Positions 11,422 to 22,240 are shown, counted from the stretch's first letter. The stretch: 64,000 nt of DNA from Kalaharituber pfeilii (GCA_015179045.1 WHUZ01000013.1:1364001-1428000), one strand, 5' to 3'. Made by a program: numbers and translations. Notes: generated by a model not told the origin, from the letters alone.

Positions 11422-12066
11422 TCATATTCCATCATGACCAATCAATAAGCAGAGGGATTCAAGATTCACTCTCTTGTGCAAAACGTGATCCCACTTTAAC
11501 TTTATGCTGGGACACACAAGGTATAGCCAGGGCTCGGATACAAGCTTCAAGGAGACTAGAGAAGAGGTGTATAAGTAGCTCTCGAGATATTCGAAATCTG
11601 AAGGGTATCCAATTGTGCAGGATCCGAGTTCCAAGGAAGTCAACATTAAGAATTTATTGTATGCAACAACCAGCCAAATCCTTGACCATCTCATATTCAA
11701 GATAGGAAGGAAGAATTTGTCGTAGTCGACCAAATTTCGCTCTTGGAGAAAAGTATGTTCCCATGATAGCAGCAAAAAGAACAATGATTGGATACACGAT
11801 AAAATAGGGTTTACACTATCAATCAAGGATGCGAGAGTAAGGAATGGTACAGGCAGGGTATATACATTTATCACAACAGGGGAATTTTGGCACATGATCA
11901 AATACGATGGCAGGGAATTTAGCATTTCATGCAAGATGGGCTTCTTATTCGAAGAAATGAGAGAGACGAACGATTTATGGATAAAGAACTGCTCCGTTGT
12001 CATCGAGTGCAAGTTTGCCCCTTGAATGGTGGAGGTGGGGTACAGAAGTATGTGATCGTCAGGCAA
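11422..12066 (-). CDS. hypothetical 214-codon open frame in repeat island
   Basis: The longest uninterrupted frame between 10.2 and 24.8 kb. The predicted product is rich in Leu, Ser and aromatic residues (for example CIQSLFFLLLSWEHTFL) with no recognised domain. It lies antisense to and immediately downstream of a nuclease-like family fragment and between two R1 copies. It may be a chance frame in a decayed element. No introns, signal peptide or partner gene support it. Confidence 0.25.
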   Translation of the reverse strand: MPDDHILLYPTSTIQGANLHSMTTEQFFIHKSFVSLISSNKKPILHEMLNSLPSYLIMCQNSPVVINVYTLPVPFLTLASLIDSVNPILSCIQSLFFLLLSWEHTFLQERNLVDYDKFFLPILNMRWSRIWLVVAYNKFLMLTSLELGSCTIGYPSDFEYLESYLYTSSLVSLKLVSEPWLYLVCPSIKLKWDHVLHKRVNLESLCLLIGHDGI

Positions 12067-12175
12067 TAGGTTTTGGTGGGCAGATTAGTAGGGAATTTTT
12101 TTTATTTCGACGATGAAGATTTTATGGGGTGGCAGAAAAGAAGATTTTAATATGTATAAGGAGTTGCTAATAGTT

Positions 12176-12640
12176 TTTGAATTAGGAAATGAAATTCATG
12201 TATTGAATATCGGAGTGACCGGGGGGGGTGAGGGGCTGTAGCGAAGAGCCGTGTGTAGATATATTATTGCAGCAAAGTGAATGAACAGAGTGCAATGGCT
12301 GCGAGCAAGTGAGTAAGTAGCATACGAATGGGGTCATAATTAAGCAGAGCAGAGGTACGAAAGTAGCGTACTGAGGTGGGACGCTAGAGCTTCTATGATT
12401 CCTAAGCTCTGAAAGTCCCTGCTGCGGCATTGATAAAATTTGCTACAGGACCACAGAAATTTAGGATACTCAACTGGCGTCCCAGACTCAGTTTTATATA
12501 GGAACTGTAAAAAGATACTATAATGAGTGCAAGTGGACGAGAAGCCTAATAATAGATTGACATCCCCCTTATAGAGGAGAGTAGTAGGGTTAAATGTCCT
12601 AATGCATAGACTGGGTCACATAGATGAGTGTGGTCCTGCA
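12176..12640 (+). repeat. dispersed repeat R1, copy 2
   Basis: Same landmark order as copy 1, including TTAGGAAAT.AAATTCAT, GCGAAGAGCCGTG, ACTCAACTGGCGTCCC, GAGAAGCCTAATAA and ACTGGGTCACATAG. It is followed by unrelated sequence instead of the nuclease-like gene. Confidence 0.6.
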
Positions 12641-13599
12641 TTTGTATATTCTTTATTGGGTATTGGTAGATTAGCATAGATGTTAATTACTTTTTTTTGT
12701 CTTGAGACATTACCAAATATACAACAACGAGAGATATAGTTTATATTATAAACACATAGTACCTGAAGTGTAAATTGAGATTGGCTCAGAATGGATGAGA
12801 TACCTAATTTCCAATATTTGATTAGATTCTGTCACTACCGCAACCAACAGGCTTGCAACTGCAGCTACAGAAATGCAAATAAAAATGCAAAACATTCCAG
12901 TGGTAAGTGTGGCTGCTCTGCTAGACCAGATAGAAGAATACATTTGTGCAGACTGAATCGACTATACCAGCATACTTACGGAGCTGGCTGGCTAGGTCTG
13001 GTAAAAGCATAGGGACTGCAATCATTTTGCCAGACTGATGAATGCCAAAGCCACTAATAATTCTTTGCTTAGAATTGCCACTAGTCACGAGAAGCAACCT
13101 ATTTACCCTGATTTTATCTGTTTTTCGCCAGCAAGGAATGTAAAATAGCGAGCATGTTTCCTCTAGCTGGAAAATGTGTTGTACGCGATCCTCACTTAAC
13201 TAAATATCTGGCAGGATCTAGTGCCACTGAACAGCGAAAACTAAATAGACAAAATGCACCATGTTCAATTTAGATCACACTTAGTAACCGTCGGAATGGT
13301 TGTTCCCATGGTCCAGGTTTTTGAATCAGGAAATATTTGATTACCCCTTTTGGATATCACTTATTACTCATCCAAGTTAGGCAATATTGTGTTACCATTT
13401 TTAGAACTCTGGGCAATGGGTCTCTACCTCCTGTATCATACCCCTCCTTTTTGTGTACAAGCCCGTTCATAATCCCTTTGTTCTTAGCCTCCCAAGCGAA
13501 AGCGCTGCTCGTGAGTGTGTATATTGGATAAGACAGGACATTGCCAAACTTGTGACCCTTCCCCCCTAATACTAGGGTGAGACGGAATCGTCACAGATG
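12641..13599. other. no gene recognised
   Basis: Mixed sequence with short frames on both strands. A minus-strand frame near 12746-12943 has one hydrophobic stretch, but nothing else supports it. Confidence 0.4.
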
Positions 13600-13785
13600 T
13601 TGGGGCAGCTGGGTCCATAAGGCAACCAAAGCTATAAAATTTGCTATTAGACAAAAGAAATTTAGGCACCGAAATTGAGACGCTCAACTGGGCCCTAGGC
13701 TCAATTTATGCAGGACGTGTCAAAAGATACTTTGAACGGTGGCTGAGAGGGCTAGAAGCCTCATTATAATGTTGTCTAAAAGGAC
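13600..13785 (+). repeat. dispersed repeat R1, copy 3 (partial)
   Basis: Carries the 3' half of R1: a TAAAATTTGCTA..AGAAATTTAGG block, GAGACGCTCAACTGG, a CTCAATTTATGCAGGA block and TAGAAGCCTCATTA. Confidence 0.55.
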
Positions 13786-13973
13786 ATTCGTATACTGAAT
13801 AATGGCGGCGAAGGTGGCGGGTGGCGGAGCCCCTTTGTATAACAAGTTAAAGTCGGAAGACTGTGAGCGATGCGAACGGAGATATAAAAATACGAAAAGT
13901 CAGAGTCGCTTTGGTAAAACACTCGAGTTGGGCAGATATTCGCATTGCGGAGGAAAGCACCTTTACCCTTGGT

Positions 13974-14034
13974 TCTAGCCCAGCACCAAGTCCAGTGTCC
14001 AGTCCAGTGTCCAGAATCCAACGTCCAGTATCTA
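13974..14034. repeat. short GTCCAGT-type tandem repeat
   Basis: GTCCAGT(GTCCA) units are repeated four to five times with small changes. Confidence 0.7.
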
Positions 14035-14250
14035 CCAGCGTTTTTTTTAGGATGAAGATGATGAGAAAGTCCAGGAATCATTGAAGCATTGGCGTCTTTC
14101 TGTTACCTGAGCACGGTACTATACTTCTGTACTTCCTTGCTCCGCTTACGCATCCAATCGCTATGCTCCCATATTGTGCCCGCGCACGCTATCTCACTAC
14201 CTTCGCTGCAATCAAAGGACCTCCGCTACCGGCCACTCGCTGTGCTAGCT

Positions 14251-15264
14251 TCATCCTTTAATAGGATCATTATTTGCTGATTCAGTATCTCCACCATTGC
14301 TCTCTGCTCTGTTCAAAACAATCTTTTGTATTATTCTCGAACCTCCACATCCCTTCTTTATAATACCTCCATTACTCAATGCGACATACATACAGTCAAC
14401 CAACACTGAATAATCCTTTATCCATCTCTTTTTGCCCTCTTTATTCTCGCCCGTTGTATGAAATAGTACTTGCAACTCTTCTGAAACTGAAAAGATGTAC
14501 CATCATACCTGACCGTTTGCCAAGTTACTCCTATTGTAACGGACCTGTACACAACTCCATAATGATTGTTATCTCTCGCATCATTCATTGCCAACAGGCA
14601 CTGTTGGGTCTCCTGCCCAACAGAGCTTCTCTTTCCTTCGATGACGAACCTTTCTTTCAGCACTGGCGTAACGCCGTTCACCAAAACAAATTCGTCCACA
14701 CCTCCTGTCTCAGTGTCTGCTGAAATAATCTCTTTCTCCCTCCGCAAACGTTTCTTACATCCCGTCTTACGCTTAAAATCTGACGGTATTGGACCGATTA
14801 TGTATATAACGAAGTCACCAACACTTGCTTCTTTGAAATCCGGTTTGGAATCTGCGTCTTCTCCATCAACGCTACACTTTGCGTTTGCCAACATTTTATC
14901 GACAGGTATCGCTCTGAGTCCATTTATCCAAATGCCTAGTCTCTACTCTGGTTGTCGAATGGTCATCTTGGAGAAAGTAGTCCTCTTTGTCTTCGTTCCT
15001 TTGTGTGTTAAAGTCACCGATTGTTTTGTGGTATCCTGCCAATTGATCAATAAGTACCTTGATTTGTCACTAGATATTACGGTAACCCACTATGTGAAAA
15101 TAACTGCGTGTGTTTGAACCAGTTTCGCAGCTGCTTTTGGTAACCTCCTTAGCGGTTGCTGTGTCGACAATCTTAACATGTTTGAACGAGCTCAAGTGAT
15201 CCTTCGTTGTTTGGACGACCCTACTCGGTATGTTACTGCGATCTGACACTCCTGTTACATGCAA
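14251..15264 (-). pseudogene. PD-(D/E)XK-like nuclease family member, broken (copy A)
   Basis: Read on the minus strand, the locus gives in order QTTKDHLSSFKHVKIVD, then FKEASVGDFVIYIIGPIPSD, REKEIISADTETGG, DEFVLVNG, a strand-lysine motif RFVIEGKRSS followed by QCLLAMNDA, then TVRYDGTSF and finally YSVLVDCMYVALSNGG. The D/E..xEGK arrangement is typical of a PD-(D/E)XK nuclease core, but the assignment is by motif only. Frames break at about 15070-14894 and near 14475, where TVRYDGTSFQFQK must shift to reach KMQVLFHTTGENKEG. A broken HNH gene lies 0.4 kb upstream on the same strand. I recall comparable proteins being multicopy in truffle-like genomes; that is memory, not a search. Confidence 0.5.
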
Positions 15265-15708
15265 CTGACAGGCTCACACCAATCTATGTGACCTGGTACC
15301 CGCGCTAGCTTTCCATTAGTCCCAACCCACTGTCTATTGCATCAACCGAGGGGAATGTACTCTAGCTGTATTACATTCTAACATACAGCCTCCTAATACA
15401 GTAACATCACCAACGCCGTCACACAGCTCCAGCTACCAACTCCAGTTCAAATCATTCCTTCGCGTATGGCCCTTCTTGGATCTCCTTCACCATACCTTTA
15501 CCCGTAAAATCATGTTCAAACAGTGGTTGTCCGGCCCCTCTCATATTCGCTAACACAGACTGTCGAAAATGCCATCTTAACAACTCATCCGACCACAATG
15601 TAGATCACCAGGACTGCAACACACTGTATCAAGGCTTCTTCCATCTGTACCCAGTATATAGATGGCAAATACCACGAACTTGTAGCCTTCCTATATCTAG
15701 TAGTCGTG

Positions 15709-16200
15709 CTAATAAACTTTTCTAATCGACTTAAGACCCACATCTGGATTCACAAATACAGGGTACTGATCGAATGATTGATGTATATCTAATTGTAGCA
15801 GAAACCCGTTCTGTATCGAATTGATCTTCGAGGCTCCGTTTGTGTCGTCCATGTCTGTAATCCACCGCCCATAACTCCACTTGATCCACAAGTTCTTCCT
15901 CGGAAGGAAATATATGTGCCACCTCAAACATAGTCCAATCATAGGGAGCTATCCTGTTCACCACCCCACTGATAACACATCTTCCATCCCGAGCACGTAT
16001 GCCTTCACGAAAGCTATCCTCTGGGCCCGATATATTAAATGAAATAATTCGAAGTATCCATGGCAATTGGTCACCTGAATAGGACCTATCGTTAAGTTAG
16101 CTAATGGGCATCTCTATAAAGTGAGAACCTACCGTCGCAATAAATGTTACTCTCCGGGTTTCAGATTATTGTTTGTCCGCGTTACTGTGTAGCCCGAAGC
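15709..16200 (-). pseudogene. HNH endonuclease (HNH_2 type), frameshifted
   Basis: The minus strand reads FREGIRARDGRCVISG, then FEVAHIFP (first His), then after a one-base shift near 15893-15900 NLWIKWSYGRWITDMDD, INSIQNGFLL (Asn) and IHQSFDQY (last His). That is the full HNH signature of the fungal HNH_2 family. An intron with GTAGGT donor and CAG acceptor lies just upstream (about 16081-16138), and the preceding exon contains NNNLKPGE, a typical N-terminal-domain motif, followed by an in-frame stop. The gene is therefore recognisable but inactive as it stands. Such single-gene HNH proteins are often expanded in fungi that are rich in transposons; the biological role is not established. Confidence 0.75.
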
Positions 16201-16419
16201 TCGATGCTGTACTTGTATCGAAGCCACTCAACGCAACAAAAAAAAAAGCGCCTTTTCAAATTCTCAAAAAAATGTGTCCATTCATGTGGTCTAATAATTT
16301 TCTGTAATTCTTTTGCTATCTTATTGATTTTCAGGTGATTTTTTTTGAACGGTATTCAAAAGTGGTGCAGCAGGGTCCGCGGATCCATGTATTGCGACTC
16401 CCGACGGATAAATAATTGT

Positions 16420-16570
16420 TTGTTTCGTTCGCCACCGGCAGCTGGCTGTGCCTAGTTGTCAACGATCAAAAGAAATGACCACCCTAAACGTTCCTGGTGC
16501 CAAGCAATTACTCTACCCGAGGAACTAGCAACCGCCTTATTTGTGGGCATATGCAACTGCAGGTCGCACC
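16420..16570. repeat. dispersed repeat R2, copy 1
   Basis: Shares with 22532-22680 the sequence GTTTCGTTCGyCACC, GACTGTGCCTAGTTGT/GGCTGTGCCTAGTTGT, GATCAAAAGAAA and the GTGCCAAGyAATTAC block, roughly three-quarters identical by eye. In both places it lies 5' (minus-strand sense) of nuclease-like remnants. Confidence 0.6.
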
Positions 16571-17349
16571 CGCTATCGGCAATAAGCCTAAACTGACGGG
16601 TCATTGTATCTACGCTGTCCCAATGTACCTTTTGGGTGGTACCTGCTGGGACACTGGGACAGCCCAAGATCTCGAATCATACCCATCTTTGGCCCCAATA
16701 CTAAATCTCAGACCAGTACTTCGCTTGCCGCTTCGTATCGCATACCACTTGTTTCGTCACTCAAAGGGGCTACAGTAAATGGATTTCCAACAACTTCAAT
16801 TTCTTCAGACAAAATGTCCAACTATCTACAGTACTAGATAAAATAATTCTTATCGAATTGAACCTAATCCCCTATTGGTCATTCAACTCTGTATACAATA
16901 TCACTTTCATTTATCTATTCAATTCGCTGATATGTACTCCGACGTATGTACGTATCTTTTATCCTAAGCAACGCTCCAATTTATTCACACAAGTTCCATG
17001 TGAACCAAAGAATACCCATTCCCGATATCATACCAAGCATTCGCGCATTTCCGCTTTGATATCATCAAAAATATTAGTACTTCTCGCTTCTCAGAAAGTA
17101 GCAACCGCCCAACTTCCATTGGACCATCTAGCATGAAAAATGCAGTCATAAAATCTCACCTGACTTCGAATCAACCATTCTTTTCACCAACTCCAACACA
17201 CTCAGCAACCTCCGGGACCCTTGCACATTTCCTCAATCTCTTGAACAACCGTGTGTGCTTGCCTCATATCGCCTTCTTGTACCCGCAAAATGGATTTCTC
17301 AAGACCGAAGAGATTGCCATTCAATCAGCTTATGGTCAAGCCTCTCATA
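16571..17349. other. decayed sequence, no gene recognised
   Basis: AT-rich with short frames on both strands. No motif is strong enough to name a product. Confidence 0.4.
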
Positions 17350-17487
17350 TTGAATCCTGTCATATTGGATAACCTGTCTTATTGGATCAACTTTGCCAGT
17401 TTGAGACAATTGGGCCGGTGGGGCGGACATTTTGTCTTATTAGATAAAATACGCCGGCCCTAGCCTTATCCAATATAGCAGGTTCAA
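17350..17487. mobile_element. small TIR element (MITE-like)
   Basis: TTGAATCCTGTCATATTGGA at the left end matches the reverse complement of the right end (TTGAACCTGCTATATTGGAT) with one gap and few mismatches, continuing into GATAA on both sides. The interior has a second imperfect inverted pair around GCCGG. Length is 138 bp. No clear target duplication was identified. Confidence 0.5.
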
Positions 17488-18389
17488 CTCTCGACTTGTG
17501 TAAGCTCCGTCCGATCCCCGCAATATTCGTTTGGAGCTCAGTTTGAACCTTGGTAATCTCTTTTTCGTGTTACCCTTTTTGACCTCTCAGCGACAAGCCA
17601 TTCGTTCCCAACGAGTATGCAACCGACGGTACCAATAGCCACAGCAGGAGAATGTTGAGACATCATCTCTAGAAAATGCGATATCCTAGTTAGTGAGACC
17701 ACTCAGCGGAACAACTCAATATTAACTATAGCAAACATTGTACGATTGACATTTATCCTGCTGAACGATGCCGCGTGTTCGTAATGTGTGCGCATGTACT
17801 CATGCTTGTACTTATGCTTCTACATACCCTCTCGCTTTTTAAGATACCTAGATCTTTCCGTTTGATCAGCCTCGTACTTCTTTGCATGTCTCTGTTGCAT
17901 TGTAAAGAATTTATGTTTGTCGAATCCTACAGCCAGGGGTCGTGCCAACCAGACCAGTGCAGGTTAGTCTGGTTGTATCCCCCATATGCAACCTGACTAA
18001 GCGCAGGTTACGTGCAGTGAGTACTAGTTTAGGAAGTACTGTTTTATATCGGGATACGATCGTCGACCGGGATATGACGTTCTTGGCACGCCTGCTGGAG
18101 ACACTACATTTGGCTATATCTCGTGCAACAGACATGCTAGCAGCTTACAGTAAACAGTTATATGTACAGCATAGCTGATACTATAATTCTAGCATATTGT
18201 ATTAATTCTGTCAACAATAGTTCACTTGCTATATCAATATATGCATTAATAATATTAAATTACCACCCCCTCCTCAACCTCCTGCATATTATCTATCAAT
18301 AGGTCTATATCTATCTTTCCTATAGTAAGAGTTAGTCATTAATGGCTATAGTATATGATAGCATATGCAATATAGGCTAGAATAACTTA
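17488..18389. other. decayed sequence with short inverted repeats
   Basis: Contains an imperfect palindrome AACCAGAC..GTCTGGTT near 17947-17976. On the minus strand near 17500-17640 there is a possible coiled-coil segment (ITKVQTELQTNIAGIGRSL) beside a hydrophobic stretch in a different frame. AT-rich from 18180. Confidence 0.35.
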
Positions 18390-18767
18390 CAGCTCTATTC
18401 GCGAGGCCTGAAACTAGCTGCTGCAGCTGCTGCATTTGCTGAATTATTTCCTCAAGTGTCGAAGGAGGGGGTGGTGGTGGCTGAGAGTCAGTAGCTCCTG
18501 ATAATGCTGTTGACTTTACTACTATCTTATTGTCTGTATCTTTTGCAGGCCTAGTTCGTCCCCTTTTACCACTCCCTTGCCCTCTAGCCTGCCGTTTTCC
18601 TCCTTTCCCACTAGTAGTTGACCCCCCCCCTTAACTTCTAGTATATTAGTAGTAAGCCTATCTGTTGGAGTACTTTGGTTCGGACCATCTACAGAAGACT
18701 CAGGAGAGTTATTAGAGTCCGAATCAAGGTCAATATGACAATCATTCACATTTTTCTGACCCTCCAA
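18390..18767 (-). CDS. orphan Ser/Gly/Pro-rich protein, two exons, one poly(G) break
   Basis: The frame starts MEGQKNVNDCHIDLDSDSN and passes a run of nine Gs (18622-18630), after which the better reading needs a tenth G: STTSGKGGKRQARGQGSGKR, then DSQPPPPPPSTLEEIIQQMQ, QLQQLVSGLANRA. A donor GTAAGT follows directly, with a branch-like GACTAACTC and an acceptor CTATAG about 75 nt downstream, so this is a spliced gene. The product would have a basic, possibly DNA-binding, stretch and a short Gln-rich helix. I do not recognise the family; it may be an accessory frame of a transposon. Confidence 0.4.
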
Positions 18768-18961
18768 CTGTCGTAGTCGAGCAATGAGATAATTTCGATC
18801 CAGGACTCATCCAAATGATAGTTTTTTCCAACCTTGACTCAGAGTTTGTAATGGAGGTGGTAAACGCAGAGAGTTACTGTCTGCCAGGCCAAAAAGACAC
18901 TTCAGTAGTGATCCTCGCTAGTCTTCTGCGTAGCTCATATAGCACTCATTTGTGCGATTGC

Positions 18962-19200
18962 GATGCCGCCTACCAGCGTCGGCTCGCATATCACTTGCTG
19001 CTTGCGTCGTATATGCGCATATCGTATGCGCTTGCATTTTTCACATTTTTCGCGCGCTCCACCAGCTCCATACTACAGTCGCGGTGAACTCATAACAGCC
19101 GCCTGCCAGCGTCGGCTCACATATCGCTTGCATTGCATAAGCGCATTTCGTATGCGCGTGCATTTTTCGTATTTTTGCGCGCTCCACTGGCCGCCTACAC
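18962..19200. repeat. two-copy ~100-bp direct repeat
   Basis: GCCGCCTACCAGCGTCGGCT at 18964 recurs as GCCGCCTGCCAGCGTCGGCT near 19098. Each copy is followed by a similar stretch ending TTTTTCGCGCGCTCCACCAG or its variant. The copies differ by small deletions. Confidence 0.75.
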
Positions 19201-19229
19201 AACTGCCAGTACTTCAGCAACTGAATTTA

Positions 19230-19400
19230 ACTTTAACTTAGAGTGTTGAGAGCGGTAGTGAACTGGTTTGGAGGGTATATTCGGACCTGGGGGTATATCT
19301 GCAGGCAGGGATTGTGTGCAGCGAGCCGGTTTGAGGGGCATATCTGGGCCTGGGGGTTGCGAGCGGCGAGCTGAGGGCATATCTAAAATGGTAATTCGGT
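19230..19400. repeat. degenerate minisatellite
   Basis: About three imperfect units of 60-70 bp built around GGTTTGGAGGGTATATTCGG / GGTTTGAGGGGCATATCTGG followed by GCCTGGGGG-type sequence and a GCAGCGAG segment. Confidence 0.6.
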
Positions 19401-21261
19401 TTAGGAAGCAAATCTGAGGTTTGACAGCAGCAAACCAGTTCGAGAGTATTGCTATTAGGGGTATCAATACAGAGCTCGAGGGAGCTGCGGCTCATGTGAG
19501 ACAGCGGCTGCCATAAATCATGAGACATGTATCCGAGCATCCATTGTATCACCTGTCAGTACTATTCGACACGGATAGAATCACAAAAAAATTATTAGAA
19601 GAGCAAAAAAATCAAGGAAAAATGGTGGGTTACATAAGTAAACACCAGGGAATCCAAATCCTTTCTCAGAATTCATATTCGTGCAATTTTGGTTGGGCTG
19701 TGAGGGTTTTTGCTAGAGGAGTCCGCTTGACTGCATGTCTTATACTCTTAGAGATATCAGCTGGGAATGAGTATATCATCTTCAACTGGTAAACTAGGAT
19801 GGTCTAAAGGTGTAGATAGCCCTATATCAATCTTGTAAGCAGTTGTAGAGTGTATAACAGTATGTTCAGCCTCGGTACCTTCTATTTATTATAACTAAGT
19901 ATAAATTGGTACAGCTACAGTTGCTGCAATTGCTCACTTTTAGCCTTGCGAATAGAGCTTGAAGTATCCTACCCCCCTATAGCATATGCCACCATATACT
20001 ATGGCCATTAGTGAGTGACAGCAGCTATAAGAGCATAGATGTTAGTACTATTTAACTGGCAATATATAGGAGCGTAAGAGGGAGGGGGGTTAAATTGACC
20101 TGTTGACATATTTATTGATATAGCAGGAGCTTGACATTGAATATAGGCAATAGAATATGTAGATAATGTTGTCCCGACATCATTGTATCTATATCACTTT
20201 ATTTGATGTTACTGGCATCTAAGTTGCCAAAGATATTATGAAAATGGTTTCTCATGAGGCATGCCAAGATGCGCGTCGTTTCTAGGTAGGCGATCGTTTC
20301 CCGATATAAAATAGTAGTACATATACAGGAGGAGAAGTATAAATAGATGGTGGCTGTGGGGGGTCATGACAGGTAGAAGTCAAATGAAAAGACCTAATAA
20401 CAAACACGGTACGCAGTAATCCAAGTGGACCCCGCAGGTTTTCACAGTCCATTTCAACAACGGTCGCATGAATTCGCCAGGCGACGATTGATCTGGGGTG
20501 AGGCAGATCCTTTGCTGGCTATCAAAGGCTTGGGGTCATACTACTGACTGCTTACTTGTTTTACGAGACGCGTTGATGCTATTGCTGGATGTGCAAAAGT
20601 TAGGACGTCATGAAATCAGGTCGAAGCACATGAGGATATCTCTAGTGTTAGGGAGACAGTGGGAGTTTCTCGCTGCGGCTCTTTTTAGAGTACGTGCTAC
20701 CAGTTCCAGGCTGGTCAAGAATGTTATGAGAACCTAGAGGGTACCATGATGCGGCCTGTCTTAGGCATTCATTAGGGTCAAGTAACCGAACTGTCACTAA
20801 AAGTAGTGGTTTGAAGTACCAGAAGATACTAGTATGCACAGAAGCTTTCAAAATTAGTGGTTGCAGTAGGCATTGAGCTTTGCAGGAGCCCAATGCGCAG
20901 CCGTTTAATAGGTTATGGAAGGTAGTATGGCTATTCCTGAAGTGATATAGCTTACAATAGATGATACAAATCAGCGCCGTCCGCTGCGGTTCTGAAAGGC
21001 TTCGAGGTAATTCATGTCCCGTTGCCATTGCACGAGAAGTCCTTGAAAGAATACGTGCTACCAGTTCGAGGCTGGCGGAATCGTGTCGTGATGCGAAGGA
21101 GTTGAATATCGCCATTGATTTGTTGATATTTTAAGCGGGGCTCCAAACGGAAGGATAAACCAGGCCATTGGGAGCTGGCAGAGCAATACATGCTATCGTC
21201 TTTGTCTTCCCCCACGATCTACCATCATATTCAATTATGTTCCAACAAGATCTTTTTGCGT
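19401..21261. other. decayed sequence with a short direct repeat
   Basis: No gene recognised. ACGTGCTACCAGTTCCAGGC near 20693 recurs as ACGTGCTACCAGTTCGAGGC near 21052, with related flanks, indicating two fragments of the same repeat. Confidence 0.45.
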
Positions 21262-21693
21262 CTACAATGAAGATAAAATTTTCTCCACCGAAGCCATATC
21301 AACATCCACAGTTTCCTCTGACCCTCCAGTCTCACCACCATCTTTTGAAATAATTTCTTTCTCGCATTTTAGCTGAGTGTTCTTTCGCTGTGTTTGGCTG
21401 ATAAAGTTGTCAAGTATGGGAACGATGATCGTATATACTAAATGATTGACGTTCGCCTCTTTGAAATCAGCATCTCCTTCTGCCGGTATATTCTTCGATC
21501 TGATATGTTCCAATATCCGCCCATAAACCTTGCACTTTATTTGCGTGATATTATCGATCCCTGGACCCTCAAATACATATCTTACATCCTCAAACATTCT
21601 TTCAACAATCCTATGCCAAAATATGTTTTCATAAACACTTCTCTTCTGCACTGTTCGTTCAGATGTTCTAGTGAAATCCATTGATTGTAACAA
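21262..21693 (-). pseudogene. PD-(D/E)XK-like nuclease family fragment (copy B)
   Basis: An open frame of 143 codons starting MLQSMDFTRTSERTVQKRSV. It shares with copy A the order DADFKEANVNHLVYTIIVPI, a Gln/Lys segment, then CEKEIISKDGGETGG. It stops just where copy A continues into the strand bearing the putative catalytic lysine, so it carries only the N-terminal half of the domain and is presumably inactive. It adds an upstream segment (KVYGRILEHIRSKNI) that is not visible in copy A. Confidence 0.5.
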
Positions 21694-21899
21694 TTATAAA
21701 GCCTATTGAAAAACTTTGTAGATAAACGCCTATTGCCTCGTGGAGCCGGTTACCTCTGAAACCCATCCTCGAAACGCCTTCTATACAAGATTCTATTCAC
21801 ATTCCCTCAGTTAATTCTTCTACTAACAAATCGATCCAACTGTACTTTCTTACCTAGATTGATGGCATTGACACATCTATGCAGCAGTAGGTTCCTTGC

Positions 21900-22240
21900 T
21901 CACAGCCACCGAGCTATTCCAATTCCTCTCATCTCTAAACAAATCAAATCCTCTCTTTACAATCACACTTCCAACAATCCAGTAAAGCAAGCGAGTAATG
22001 TTTTTGTTAACGTCGTCTAACTTTCTGTCAAGTCTGTTACCCAAGTCCTTACGATTCTGTTTTCAACTCCCTAATATCTGTTTCACCTCGAGGAGCTGGG
22101 ATTTCATTACTACAACATCCTAAAACTTTGTTAAAGCATTTTCATATCCTCAACAAAAGAATCTCATGTTATCCAGATCATGAAATTTATCTATCGAAAT
22201 ATTAGGTACTTCTGGCGTGAAAATCTTATTATTCGGATCT
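21900..22240 (-). pseudogene. possible coiled-coil plus membrane-segment remnant
   Basis: With two stops, the minus strand reads KSQLLEVKQILGS, KQNRKDLGNRLDRKLDDVNK (heptad-like) and NITRLLYWIVGSVIVKRGFD (hydrophobic). The arrangement resembles a small coiled-coil protein with a terminal membrane segment. Low confidence; it lies just upstream of nuclease-like copy B. Confidence 0.25.

Noticed and set aside
10710..12640. R1 copies 1 and 2 as the two LTRs of a small retroelement around the 214-codon frame
   Set aside because: R1 also occurs alone (13600, 22728), no TG..CA ends, primer-binding site or target duplication is visible, and the interior matches a cellular-type gene family.
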